Shown here: one piece after another, positions 35,641 through 58,281 of the stretch
How positions within the stretch are numbered: position 1 is the first letter of the stretch
How the letters are laid out: every line of letters starts with the position of its first letter
Assembly: GCF_002234675.1 (NCBI RefSeq)
Contig: NC_019872.2
Coordinates: 8,944,950 to 9,008,949, forward strand
DNA length: 64,000 bases
Origin: Oryzias latipes
Taxonomy: Eukaryota; Chordata; Actinopteri; Beloniformes; Adrianichthyidae
Reading direction: 5' to 3'
The notes under the pieces: model-generated
What the model was told of the DNA's origin: nothing
Databases searched by the model: none
The model's input: the letters and a program-made list of their open reading frames with translations, nothing else
Program-made: the position numbers and the translations under genes

Positions 35641-36186
35641 ATTAAGGACCCACTCAAAAAAAATTGTGTTTTTAACATGTCTTTGGGGCATTTTTCTCAT
35701 GATGGAGGACATATATAAAATAATTTAAGATTAAAATTGCATTTCTTAGTAATTCTTTATTCAAATCGCAGATGAAAAAAAAAGTTTGAAAAAAAAGTCT
35801 CTTTTATGACGCAGCCAGTGAAATGGACAGGCCAAAGCCTCCCTGCTCTGCTCCACTCTGATGCATTCACTTGTAGGTAAATAGATACACCAACGTCTTC
35901 ATTGTCTTCGTATAAGCTAGCATCGGACTCAAAGCTGTACAGCTGGATAGCTCTGAAATTGCTCGCCGCTTTGGTTACACCACTACTGTTTGGTTGGGGA
36001 TCGTTTAAACAAATGGGATATCAGCGGAGGCTTATTTCTGCACCCACAAGTCAGGTGAATTTCTGCACATATTATGGCCTAAAAAATGACACAGGTTTTT
36101 TAGATTTTGCCTAAAATGGCATAATCATAATTGAAAGACCACAACATTTTTACAATGGATCAAAATATAATTGGAGAGGGACTTTA
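35641..36186. mobile_element. non-autonomous inverted-repeat element (AAAGTCCCTCTC ends)
   Basis: The left end AAGGACCCACTC and the right end GAGAGGGACTTTAA are imperfect inverted repeats. The right part (CATAATCATAATTGAAAGACC, then TTTTTACAATGGATCAAA) recurs at 20550-20640 and 62910-62990. The left part (GTGTTTTTAACATG, TGATGGAGGA) recurs at 22690-22750. Four diverged partial copies in one window mark it as a repeat family. No transposase is encoded. Confidence 0.55.
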
Positions 36187-36611
36187 AAATTAAGTTAAGG
36201 AAAGTAAAGGAACAACTTTTTGTCAATTCTCCTTGGGGACTGATGCCGACCTTCATTTAGATTTTTTAAAAAATTTTTTAGTTTAGTTTTAGTTCATTCT
36301 AATGATTTGAAGAGGGGGCATCTTTTGAGTGCCGCCCCTTGCTTGTACCTGCTCTCATCTCAGTGTTTGACTTTGACGTTTGGCTCCCACATAGTGTTTA
36401 GTGGGACAATCAACTATTAATATCTTCCCTGAAGCAGCCACTGATACACAATATCCCCTGTGTTTTTGAGGATTACAGTTCTACTTGCCTGCTCTCTATG
36501 ACAGCTGCAGGACAGCAAGTCATCAGTCAACAGCCTGATGGAGGCAGCAACATGCAGGAGGAAAAGAAAAAAAAGACTGGCTAATACAAAAACAAAGAAC
36601 AAGTTTTGTGA

Positions 36612-46502
<9,891 letters not shown>

Positions 46503-47080
46503 TTTGGAATTGAACACACATTTAAAAGAACTTGTCTGAATTTCTAAATCATAATCTATTTCCACTGAACTTACAAGAAAACACCCTACTGAATACTCGA
46601 ACAGAGTTGCCTCCTTGGAGGGTGCTGTTTTTCCAGAGTTCAAATGGGTTCAAGGGTCAGCAGCAACCACATATACAGACATTTTTTGCGGTTTATTCTC
46701 CAAAATTCTTCTCAGCGATAAAAAGTCGATGCCACAGCATTAATTTTTATTGTGGTAAACTCTTTCCAATAAAAGAAGGTAAAATGGAAGTTGTAAATTT
46801 GAAGGAAATGGGCATGTATAGGATAAAAGACAGAGGAAAGTGAACACTGTTTTCCCTAAAAAGAGGGATTTTGAAGAGAAGGAGAAGCAGAAACCAAATG
46901 AAACATTAAAAGTAGGCAGGTTTTAACATCTGGCTTTCTGCACTGTGGTTTAGATGAGTCCATATGAAAGCTTTTCAATATGTAAATAATGATAAAGGAA
47001 ACAAATAGGGGAAATATATTGAAACTGTAGCAAAATATGAAAAGCAAAAACATTTTTTTCTGTAAAAACAAAGACTTGAC

Positions 47081-47086
47081 AATAAA
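47081..47086 (+). terminator. coro6 poly(A) signal (AATAAA)
   Basis: AATAAA lies about 580 nt after the coro6 stop codon, with no intervening repeat. It ends the coro6 unit, which converges on the vwa7-like gene. Confidence 0.6.
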
Positions 47087-47144
47087 ATCTGTTTTTTAAA
47101 AAACAAACATGCCTCATTTGTTCTGTTACACTTTCATATTGTAA

Positions 47145-47349
47145 CCCTTGTGCTATCCTAGGCACTTTAACATTGGGAGTTGGGTCATCTAGACCCACTA
47201 GACAGTGCTCTGAACCTTTTTTCTTCAATGAGTTGTGAGCTTCACTGGTGTCCATGGATTACATGAAATCTTTCCACCTTTATCCACCTTTGTCATGGTA
47301 GGGAGAACACGTCAATGTAAGGGTGGGGTCATCTAAGATAGGACAAGGG
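47145..47349. mobile_element. 205-bp inverted-repeat element, copy A
   Basis: It begins CCCTTGTGCTATCCTAG and ends with the near-exact reverse complement (CTAAGATAGGACAAGGG), giving terminal repeats of about 17 bp. The subterminal TCATCTAGACCC is characteristic. GTAA and TTAA flank it. The frame LVGLDDPTPNVKVPRI read through it on the minus strand is only the element's own sequence. Confidence 0.85.
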
Positions 47350-47383
47350 TTAAATGGTCTAAATCATGGAAAATCAACTTTGT

Positions 47384-47645
47384 GAGCTTTAAGTGTATTA
47401 TAATGTTCATTTTTCATTAAAAGAAACCCCAAAGTGGTATTTTGATCTGTTCGCACTTTTCTGACTTCTCCTCTAAAAACCTGCGCTCTGAGGACCAGCC
47501 TCTCCCAACCCGTGAAAACGAGCGGGTTCTCACGAGGTGACGACCAGTGAGACCCCTTCCAGGAAGAGTTTGTGCTGCAAGCACCGCCCCCAGGTTTACA
47601 CACACACACTTTCTGCACAGAGCCAGCAGTGATCGGCTAGACGCT
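47384..47645 (+). repeat. dispersed repeat shared with 61125-61500
   Basis: GAGCTTTAAGTGTATTATAA, CCCCAAAGTGGTATTTTG, GAGCGGGTTCTCAC, CCCCTTCCAGGAAGAGT and a CACACACAC stretch recur in the same order near 61120-61335. The unit is clearly repeated, but I do not recognise the family. Confidence 0.65.
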
Positions 47646-47655
47646 GTTATTGTAA

Positions 47656-47908
47656 CCCTTGTGCTATCCTAGGCACTTTAACATTGGGAGTTGGGTCATC
47701 TAGACCCACTAGACAGTGCGCTAAACCTTTTTTCTTCAATAACATTATTTAGGCCCTGTAACAGTGCTCTGAACCTTTTTTCTTCAATGATTTGTGATCT
47801 TCACTGGTGTCCATGGATAACATGAAATCTTTCCACCTTTATCCACCTTTGTCATGGTAGGGAGAACACGTCAATGCAAGGCTGGGGTCATCTAAGATAA
47901 CACAATGG
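47656..47908. mobile_element. inverted-repeat element, copy B with an internal duplication
   Basis: It has the same termini and sequence as copy A but is 253 bp long. The block ACCTTTTTTCTTCAATAA is followed by about 30 bp and then repeated as ACCTTTTTTCTTCAATGA, which accounts for the extra length. The right terminal repeat is mutated (CACAATGG). Confidence 0.8.
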
Positions 47909-48804
47909 TTAAGTTAGTCTCCAGTGTGTTGATATTGTAACAACCCATTTGGAGTGCAACTATAGCCAAGCTGCTATTTAACTGGCTGCATTGGAGAGCT
48001 CTCCATGGCCCTTACGCCGTGCAACACCTTACAGTCTCAGAGAGTAAGAAGTAAGGAGAAAAGCAAAATCACAGTTCCGGCATCATTGCCCATTTATTTT
48101 AGCATACCACAAACAGCCAAACAGCATGGAAGTGACTTCTGCTTCCAGCCCTCTCACTCATGTTTTTCACCCAAGATTCCCCACTTCCCATAAGTCTTAG
48201 GGACTCAAGGCTAACTCCCAGGTAGCTACAATATTTTTGAAAATTATCCAAACATTTTGTTTTGCATATTGGGTTATATTTTAAGTAGAACAAAGGTATT
48301 CACTTTTAAAAGCAACAACAACCTTTTCTCAGTTTAACGAGGCATTCTTAATTATTTGACAGTACCTGGTGTTACAGCATTGTAATAAAATATTGCAAAT
48401 GTTGCTGAAAAGAAAATTTTATTTTAGTGATTTGATTTAAGTTTTGATATTTTAACTTATTTATAACTGGCCAAAGCACAACTAAGATCATATGAGGGTG
48501 CTCTGCCAAACTAAAATAAAATAAAATAAAAATAAAAACCTACATTATTTTAACTTTTATAATCCAAAATATGGTAAACAACACATTATTTTTATTATCT
48601 ATTTCTATTAGTCACTCCAATAAATCATTTACATAATACTTAATTATAGTAATTGAAGTGTAACACAAACAATAAAATATGCAGAACTTTTTTTCAAAAT
48701 TTTGATTTAAAATATATCACATTGCCGTTGGAACATAACCTACTGTGCCGTAGTCAATAGAAAATTAAAAAATGACATTCTTTTCAACAAAAATTGATTA
48801 TAAT

Positions 48805-48810
48805 TTTATT
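48805..48810 (-). terminator. poly(A) signal of the vwa7-like gene
   Basis: It reads AATAAA on the minus strand, about 65 nt after the stop codon at 48875, giving a very short 3' UTR. Confidence 0.5.
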
Positions 48811-48874
48811 TTTTAAGTCAAAAGAAGTGGAAGACCTGTATCTAAACTGTCTGTTCAATTGTTTTGAGACAGAC

Positions 48875-51800
48875 TTATCTGAAGCTCAGCTCCACCAACA
48901 GGTGGAGCCCAACTGCCAATAAGCTGAGGCACAAGAAGGAGGACTGAGCGAGTCTGGTGGAAACTTCATTTCCGTTGAAGAGGCAGTGGCCCACATTACC
49001 GACACGATCCACAACGAGTAGGTCCACTTCAGGAGAGCAGCAGGAGGAGGTGTAGGACACCAGTGTTATGTTCTCATTTCCAGCTTGCAGGCTGGTGTTC
49101 AGGGTCCCAGTGCCTCGGTAGAGGCTGACTCTTTCTACACCTGTCCCATCAGCCCCATCAGTCACCCTGACGGAGAGCTCCCACATGGACTGACTGCAAT
49201 TCTCAGGGCATTTGGACTGCAGGCTGAGCCGCTGACATACTGGAGGAGTAAAGTCAGCTCCCTGTTAAACAAAAGGGCAAAATTTAAGTTTTTTTTTTCA
49301 ATGAAAACCCCAAAACAGAGAAAATCTTAGGGTTTGGGATTTCTAATGGCATTTGAATGGAAAAAGAAGCAAATAGCTGTATATTTATGTCAACATCCAT
49401 ACAAAGTAGCCAATAGATCATATTCATGATCATCCAAATTATTATTAACAATTATTTTCCAAATTATTATTATTATGTTTTTCAAAATAACTATACACAT
49501 TAGGGGAAACACAGGAGAATGTATTGTTTTTTTTATCGTTTTGTGACTCCATCAACAGATGGACTTAGCTGAAGAAAATTTTAGACATTTTCTTTGCAGA
49601 CACTAAAAAAGGTTTTTTCCTTCAGTGATAACACAATGCAAAGTTTAAGAAATACATTTTAAATCCCAATTCAATTAGAATGTAATTTAATTTGTGTTTG
49701 TTTTACCGGATTGACAACGGAGAAGCGCAACACAATGTAGTTAATGTCTGTGGCTCCAGGAGTCTCTGCTTCGATGGTCAGTACAACGTCTGTGCCAGAT
49801 GGGGTGTTGAGAGGCGCTGAGAGGGTCACTGTGCCGTTCGTACTGTTTCCACTTTCCAGCCATAAAGTGCTCGGAAATGTTGAATCAAAAAGTCTGTTGT
49901 TGGTAACTCGAATAGTTAGGTTCCCCCCTGCTCCACTGCTCATCACAAAGAAGGGGACAGAGAAGGGTGTGCCTGGTACAATGATGCTGTTTGAATGAGC
50001 CTATAATTAAAAACAAAATTTTAAAGTGAGAAATTATGTTTTATATCAGGGGTTGGAAACTTTTTTGGAGCATCTTGACTTTGAAAAAGTGATAATCAGA
50101 AATAACATGAGGCAAAAAGACTTAAAAAGTATGTTATTTAAAATGTACTTACTATATTACTTGCTCAAAGATGGTGCTATTTAATTAACGTTTACTATTA
50201 ATTGATTGCGGTTTAGGACCTAAGCTAGTGGCATGTGTGAATAAAAGTTTTATTTTTCCATATTGTGGAAAAACTGGAAAATCCCCAAATTTCACACTTT
50301 GCCACAAAATGGCTGTCAATCTATAAGTCTTGTGGCCATCCCATAATAATTTCAAAACTCTATCCCCGACACGTGTCTTTTGGTTTAGTTAGGGAGTTTT
50401 GAGATATACACATTTTTTAAAGCTGCAAGAGATTTTGGCCCCATTCATTTGACATTTCTCCCTCTGTAATGTCATCTTTTTTTTTTTTTTGGAGGGGGGT
50501 TATTTTGGTGAGGTTCGCATTTGAGGTGGGGGAAATTTTTCCTCAAAGAAGCAGCAAGAAAGTAGAATTGAGAAAATAAAATGATTCCTGCGGTCCAGGA
50601 CCACTGGGGGCCATAATTATTCCAAGCTAAATGGGTTTGGCCCCCAGCCAGATTTGGTGTTTTATCCTTTTTTTGCCCTCATGTATTTGTTGATACCCTC
50701 TTCCAACATGCTACCCTACATGGTTACTCACTGTCATGGTTAGATTTGATGCTCTAAAGTTGGTCGGTGACTGCCTTTGGAAGACATTTGAAGAGCTGGG
50801 AAGTATTCCCGTCACCCGCAAAACAAACTCCACTGTTGGAATTCTGTCAACCTGGACCAAGTAATTTCCATCGTCTTGCGGCACCAACACTCCTTTAACC
50901 TCTTCTGACCCGGACAACTCGACCAAAGCAACCTCTGTTAGTGAGGCGCTGTCGCTCCCCGACAAAGACACAAACAAGCTGCTGTTGAGACCTTTGAAGA
51001 AAACACTGGGTGATCACGACAGTTGTGTCTGGTTTGGGAAACAAATCCTTTTTTGGTTGATGTTTTTTTTTTTTTACCTGCCCTGGGACGCGTTTCAAGC
51101 ACATCAAATCCAGAGAAAGGGCCTGAAGATGGCGCCACAAACTCAAACATAAAGTCAATGGAACTTTGCCCTGCAAAATAAAAGTCATCAACATTTTTAA
51201 ATGAATCGCTTCAATGAAGAACATTGTTGTAGATAAAAGGAAAAATTTGAAGAACAGAGTGGTTTGATTCAAATATGCATCAAACCCCTTCTGCTCCAAA
51301 ATTAACTTAATTTAGCATCTATTGAAAGAATAAACATAAGTAAAATTTATTTTTCACAGTTTAAATAAATTCAGACATCAAGGAATTTAAACAACAAACT
51401 TTCACATAATAGAAATCTGTTTAATTGTGTACTAAAATTTTTGTTTCAACAGCGGTCTTTTAAAAATTTAGTTTTTATCTCATCTAAAGTCATTTTATAT
51501 ATTTATGAAATAAAACTAAAGTAACAACATCAGTGCAAGCCTTTGCTTCATGTCTGTGGACATAGCAGCACACCTGTGCAATAAAAGCAGGGACAACAGT
51601 GAGGCTTGTTGTGTAACTTTACAAAGCATGTTGGTCATTTGATCTCATGTAAATGGACCAGGTACAAAAAGTACACGCCCTGTCATTTTTATGAACACAC
51701 TCATGAATCCATCAAGCGGTGGAGCTTCAGACAAAAACTGTTCACAAAGGATGTGCGCCATAAATTATGATGACCTTTTTGGAATATCAGGCAGAAATCC

Positions 51801-54800
51801 CAATAAAAGTGTTGTATCGTTTGCTGTTGAAATGCAGAAGGAAATCAGAATCGGTGCACCGTAGCACCACGTTTATTACGTTTTCCAAACATCCAAAAGC
51901 AGCAGGCAGCAAATGTACAGAATAATACTCAATCTCACCTGTAACTTTCAGTGTGTAGGGGTTTGTTGACACCATTTTGATTTCCCATCCACCAACTTGT
52001 GTTTGTAGTTCCAGAGTCCTGAAATTTCCCGCAGACTGAGATGTCTTGATTAAGGAACCTGATGAGTCAGTGCTCTGCTGGGAAGTGCCTGCAGATAGAG
52101 GCAGAAAGAAGGCTGTGTTTAACAAGCAGGAAAAAGATAGAAACTAAGCCTTTGCTTCTTCTCCTATAAAAAGAACACTACCATAGTGTTAATTTTTTAA
52201 AGTTTATAATAATTATTCATGAGATAGCATTAGGAAAGTTCAAGGAGACTACAACAATGAAAATATATCTTCATCTGGCAGCTCATAAATCACATGTCAA
52301 ACCTCAGGAGAGATTGGAGAACATTAAAAAAATTCTGCTCAAGCAGGAGTAATTGTTCACTGAGGATCTGTTGAATTTGAAAATGAATATTCTGTGAAAT
52401 TAATAATTGTGGTCTTGTGTCCAGCTAGAATATTATGACACCAAGTCTTTCGTGTATTAGAATAGAGCTGTGAAAGAAAGAGCTTGGAGCAAGTTTTGCG
52501 CTGTTTTCACCACTTAGACATTTTGCACCAAGCCTCTTCTAACTATAGGTGGCACACATCCACAAGTTAACAGTAGAAACAGAAAAGGAGAAGTAGCCTC
52601 TCTAAACTTGTTCAGTTTGAACACAATGGGCTAAATCAGAGTTCTAGAGTGCAAATTTATCACATTCTTGACAAATGCCCGGTGTGTCTGTGGCATATTT
52701 TCTAATATTTCCCCCTGAGTTGATGATTAGGTGCATGCTTCATAACCCTAATGTCTGTGGTACAGTGGTCCGTCTGCAGTGCGTCTCCATTGCTCTAAAA
52801 ACAAAGATGTAGAATGTTTACATAGCCTCCGTAATGTCTGCATTTGATGTCCGCCCCTTTGCAACGCTACACCAAGCAAAAATATGAACACTTAAAATTT
52901 TACTATACCTGTTGGGCTTTTAAGAGTAAAAGTGACGGACAGGCCGATGATGTAAACTCTCACGCTTGTCACAGTTTCATCAACTGTAAACGTGAAAGTG
53001 TCTGACTTTCCTGGGTTCCTGGCTGCCTGAAGAAGAGTCACCTGAAAGATCAGGAAAACCAGTGATTTTGTGCGTGTGAGATCCCCGAACTGCTGGATCC
53101 ACCAAGGGGTGACGCTACCTCAGAGCCGCTGGTCGACTGCTTTATGATTGATGCGGCCGTAGGAAGTTCAGCCTTGGTGACTTCAATAGCCAGACCTCCT
53201 GACGCCTGAGCCAGGTCTCTGTACAGCTGAGCATCGTCTGCTGCGATCATTCTGGACTGCTGCTCATCTCTTCTTCTGCGTCGATTAGTTAGTGATGAGT
53301 CTGTAATCATAAAATTCACCTGGGAAAATAAAAACAAAACAAAATTCTGAATAATTTTTAGAATTTTACATTTACAAGCATTGTTTTTGTGTTTAAAGCT
53401 CATTGATGGTCTGCTGATGTTAAACATTATGAACAGGGATTTTACTGTTTGCCCCAAATTGTAGAGTAAGTCATGGAAATTGCATCATTTGTTATCATGC
53501 AGGGTTTTGACTTATTAAAATTGAATAATGACAGCTTATTATTGCTCAGAATAAGTCACCACAGTCTGGGTCCGCTCAATGAGTGCAATCACTGTGCTCT
53601 TCAAGTTCTTGTCTTTAGCAGGCGCATCCGTGAAGACAAAGATCTCAGATTTGAAAGGAGCAGCAGTCAATGCCAACTAGGGAGTGAACACACACAAGAC
53701 AGTTTAAAATGCTTTAACTTTTAGAAAAAAACGTTGTTTCACACATTTGATCTCTCGTCTCAGCACCTGCAGCCCTGACAGACTCTGCTCGGGATTGTCT
53801 CCTCCACCAGTTGTTGTTAAGGAATTAATTGTGTCCTTGAAAACTGTGGAGTCAGATGTTTTTAGCACTGGCCCAAATCCTTAAATTAATTTGGAAAAAA
53901 AGATGATAATTAGAGAACTCGTTTGATTTCCTTTCTCGAATGAGAAGATCTCTTTTACAATGACAAACAAGTCCCAACCTGGGTCACTGAACGGTACAAG
54001 ATTATACCATGAGGGTTTTCTGTCTGTTCCAGCATCACTGTCGATTATAGAGGAGGCCACAGTCTTCACCGTTTCAATGTTGTCACTCATACTCTTGCTG
54101 GTGTCGATGACAAAGCAAAGGGCTTTGCTGGATCCCTTGAAAATCCCCATCATCCTAAAATGCGGAAGGGGGAAATTAAACAACAACAAAAAAACAACTG
54201 CAGTACGGAACTGAAATAAAAGTTCTGTCTTACTCCAGGAACAATTTGTCTCCAGCTGCTTTTTGAACGTCTTCCAGGAGCTGACTTGTTGCAGCAACTG
54301 CCATGTTGGCGGCCGTGGTGTGAAGATGTCCGTGGCTGGAAGTCAGGGAGTCTTTGTTGATCCCACCTTTGGGCTCGATCCTGCTGGTTTGATCAACTAC
54401 TCCTCCATGGCTGCACTTTCCTTTTCAGCCAAGTACAAATAAGAAACAGTAACTTCTTACAATTTTGCTACATCTTCAGCAGTACATTTTATTATGAATC
54501 CTCTGCTTTGATTCTTTGCAAAGACCAGGACATACAGAAAGAAGCCTTGTGCTGATTTGAACGGCAAATGATCGAGCTTGGTCTAATAAATACGGATGTA
54601 AAAGATACACCTCAGCAAATTCAAATATCACTGAGAGTAACAGAAGTTTCAGTTAAAAAAACCATACATACGAGCAGGATTACATTAGCAACTAGCTGTA
54701 ATATTGATGAGGAAGTAATTAATCAATTTCTAGTAAACCTTAGTTTCTCTTGTCTCTATCTTTGCCTTTTTCTGTACATGTGATGTAAGCAACCCAGTGA

Positions 54801-56868
54801 GGAATGAGTGTTGTGTGCACTGAACATACTGCATGATAACCCTTCATTCATCACTTCAAAAATACCTGAATAAATTAAAATAATGCTTTTAAAACAAAAA
54901 GTCTACTAGACCTAAAATTATGTTTTTATGTTTGAAGTTTTTACATTGTTTTTGATGGTTTAAATAAAAAGTACCAGTAAGAAAAATCTTTTTTTCTGTT
55001 ACATAGTTCTGTCAAATGCCAAGTGAATAATAATTATCTAGCTTGTATCGATTTCAGTAAAAGAATCATGTCGCCTAAAAGTTGGTTGAATATGTTCTGT
55101 ATCGACTCATGGACCATGTATTGAAATGAAAGTTGAACTAAATGAAAGGGAAAGGTGCACACCCCTTCCAATAAACGAAATCAATAATCAGGTCAAAATG
55201 ACATTCAAAAAAACAAACAAAAAAACAACTAAACCATGTTAGGGCAAGTCCGTAGCCATATGAAAATGTGTATAAGTGATTTTTTATAATAATTCCAACT
55301 CTTGTAGCTTCAGCCAAACTGTACCAATGTTTTCTGCATATTCAAGTCTATAACCAAAAGATTTTACAAACCAAAACCCGTTAAAATGTAGTCAAATTAG
55401 CGAGAATGTCAGCACATGTAGGCCACCAATCTCAGTTTAATCATATTTCCATCAAAAGTGTAGTGGGGAATGGGTTTTTTCTCTGTTTTTATTTGATAGT
55501 GTTGTTCAGACTATTTTAGAGCTAAATCTTTTGGGCAGCAACAACATTATTTAACTGAAATCAGCACATTCATCTCAAGCCTGATCAAGTAAGTGTTAAA
55601 TGGTATTTACTGACTGTGGTCGTTCGTATTTATGAGCATCTCTAAATAAAACATGACGTTTTATTATTCCAGTGTGGAAGTTAAGGACTGTTTCATGTTA
55701 TGTTAAATTTTCGAATGTCCTTGTCAGAACTCCAGGACAAATTTAGCTGGTTCGAAGAATTTTTTGTTTAAGTTTTTGACTTAAGTTCTTTCTGAACCTC
55801 GTCTGGATCTTTTCAAAGCCTCGATGATACCACTTCCTTGTACTTATGTGAGCATCGCCATAAGTTTGTAATAACATAAAAAAGACGCTTTCAGTAGACG
55901 ATACCTGGAGGTTTGGTTGAAGTTAGGATTGCGATATCAAAGTACCCAGAAGTCAGAGTCTTCTCTGCTATGATGTCCTCCAGAATGTTGTTCCTGCAGT
56001 CATCATCAACACAGCTGCGACACGTAGCTCTGCTTTTTTCTGGGGAAAGTATAGCCCAAATGTAGATTATCCTTCATTATATATTTTTGATTTGATCTGG
56101 TTTCTTAAAGATTTTATGCTTATCCAGCCGCACATCAAACAATCCCTTTACCTGCTATGTTACCAATGCTGGCGTCTGCCCTGATCAGATTGGAGTTAGG
56201 GAATTCATTTCCTAATTCCACCCAATTACTGTGACTGTAAAAGTCCTTCACAAAAAAAAAGAAAGAGATTAAGATGATAATTTCTGCATCATTTTGAATT
56301 CAGAAAACAGCTGGAAAACTGCTCTAGGGATGTGTGAAATACCTGTAAAGGATGCAGAATTTTTCCCAGCATTTGCCTAGCCGCCTCATAATTTCCTTGC
56401 GTGTTGCTTGCTTTGACAGCTGTTAGTCCTTCTGTGATGATTCTCTTTCCCTGGACTAGCATTTCATTATCAAAGTGAAAACTTCCATCAAGGGCATAGC
56501 GAATGTCCACTTGAGCATTCTTCAGCTGGATGAAGGTAATGGCTTCCTTGAAGGTCCTTGAGGAATGCTTTGCATTGCAGGCTGTGGTGACACCCTCTAC
56601 AGTGAAAGGCTGTGTCTGGGGAACAAAAGTCAAATTATGTTGTTGAAACTGTATTTAGTTTACAATTAAATCCTGATCAAATTCATACAGGGAAGTTGAA
56701 GTTTGTCCCCTCTGCCAGGGCCAGGCTGCGGCATGTCTGCACTGTGGCGTTCAGGATAGCTTGCTTTGTGATTTCCAGGTGATTTAGAGATTTTCCGGGT
56801 AAAATTCCAAAACTCTGAGCCCCACGTTGTAGAAGCAGAAGACACAAAACAGCCAACTCCAACTGCAT
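48875..56868 (-). CDS. vwa7-like: von Willebrand factor A domain protein, VWA7-like
   Basis: Fifteen exons join in phase: 56689-56868, 56343-56615, 56152-56245, 55905-56039, 54234-54420, 53979-54154, 53767-53879, 53560-53676, 53119-53319, 52909-53041, 51939-52088, 51078-51170, 50732-50991, 49707-50000 and 48875-49261, giving 930 aa (human VWA7 is about 890). MQLELAVLCLLLLQRGAQS is a signal peptide. DFYSHSNWVELGNEFPN (about 152-168) and GKCSHGG resemble the VWA7/Het-C-like N-terminal domain. The VWA domain starts near 300 with the MIDAS motif DTSKSMS (Asp307, Ser309, Ser311) and later TTGGGDNPE and FVFTDA. Beta-rich extracellular repeats follow. The C-terminus is hydrophobic (FLCLSLLAVGLHLLVELSFR), fitting a GPI signal or a membrane segment. 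Function is unknown in the family. An upstream in-frame ATG (56916) lies across a CCTCAG acceptor, so 56868 is preferred. Which fish VWA7/VWA10-type paralogue this is cannot be decided. Confidence 0.88.
54421..55904. other. largest vwa7-like intron, nothing recognised
   Basis: The intron is AT-rich; no exon, RNA gene or familiar repeat was recognised in it. The 71-codon frame at 54568 has no splice or similarity support. Confidence 0.4.
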
Positions 56869-57129
56869 TTTGGCTGAAATGATCTGAGGAAAGAAACATG
56901 TAGACTTAGGTTCCACTAAACCACTTCAGTCTTTTCTTTTGCCTCAATCTGGTGTAAATACAATTGTTGCATCTGCAACTGAGATTCATAACATTTCTAC
57001 TAAACAGCTGAGACTAAAGATGCATCCAGGTAACGTTTATTAGAAATCTCAAATCATTTCAGATCCAGAAGCAACTACAGATCACACCAATCATTTATGT
57101 AAATAAATGAAGATGAGGTGCTGCTGGAC

Positions 57130-57435
57130 TATTTAAACATTATAGAGTTAGATAAGCTAATTCTTCTGGTACATCGCCTTTTCCATCCAGGGAAAGGATC
57201 CTTCCTTCATTGACATCCCTGAGGTTTCTTCATTTTTTCTCAATGTGAAGGAGGGTCTAAGGGCAGGGATGACCAATTAGCCTAGTCTGTTTTGTTTAGC
57301 TATTACCTATGGAATTCTATGACTTCATGTTCTTTATGATTTCACGTTTATTGTACAATTACCGGTATGAAGTCCATTGAGACGACTACTGTTGTAATAT
57401 TGGGCTATATAAATTGAATTGAATAAATAAATCTG
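57130..57435 (+). mobile_element. L2/CR1-type LINE 3' end
   Basis: CCAGGGAAAGGATCCTTCC, CATCCCTGAGGTTTCTTC, GAGGGTCTAAGGGCAGGGAT and the end GGGCTATATAAATTGAATTG are in the order of a familiar fish LINE 3' UTR. The tail is a short TTGAA repeat. The copy is 5' truncated and lacks coding sequence. Confidence 0.6.
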
Positions 57436-57867
57436 ACTTTCATATAGTTGTTGGCTGATAATATGGGAAAAACTCGAGAAACTAAAAAGAGATTTCTGCT
57501 TCATAAATGATGGCCTGACAGGATTTGATCCGTAAACTAAGGAAATTATACTAATCTCTATCAACAACTTTTTCATGTCCAACTCAATACAGTGTTGACT
57601 TTTCTTCAGTTTATTTAAGTAATGTATTGTGTTGTCTGTTTATGCTGCACAAAAAGCTTCCAGCCAAACGTAAAGGTTAAACACACATGACGGGCTTGTT
57701 CTGAAACATATCTTTCAGTAATGGACATTTTAAAGGGACAGGTTTTTTGTTACAAATGGAATTGCTGCTTCCTGCATTCAGAATGGTGTCTTGGTGTATG
57801 CAATTTCCCAATAACAAATCCACATTTACTTTCTAAAAACTGACAAATATAAATGATTACCTTTTTT

Positions 57868-57925
57868 GGAGTATAAGTCATTTTTTTCTATTGTATAGTT
57901 TCAGCCAGGGGCGACTTATACTCAG
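57868..57925. mobile_element. degenerate trace of the TATAAGTCGC element
   Basis: GGAGTATAAGTCATTTTTTT and GGGGCGACTTATACTC form imperfect inverted arms related to the element at 33552-34093. Confidence 0.45.
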
Positions 57926-58281
57926 TCCTACGCCTGGCTTGGCGGAGTTGTTCCAAAGTGACAGAGGGTGAGGAATCCAATGAATTTGGTGATATGCATA
58001 GATTAGTTTATTTGTTAGTGTGTTCTTTATGCCATGTTGTCCTAATAATTGCTCACATGTTGTGCTTATTTACTGTTTCTCCTGCATTTCATAAAGCTAA
58101 ACAATCAGTGTATTACAGCAGTGAAGCATGCAGATATTCATTAATAATATGATTTGCTTTTTAAGATGAAACGCCCGTTCTTGTGTGACTCCTACATATG
58201 AATTTGTTCTTTAGTATGCATTTTTTGGCTGCTCCGACTTTTACTCCGGAGCGACTCACAGTGCGGATAATGCTGTGTAGA

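Noticed and set aside
46950-47255. Frame with LVGLDDPTPNVKVPRI that recurs at 63267-63449
   Set aside because: The shared peptide comes from two copies of the 205-bp mobile element. The copies differ by frame-neutral and frame-changing mutations alike, and the element has no protein-coding capacity.
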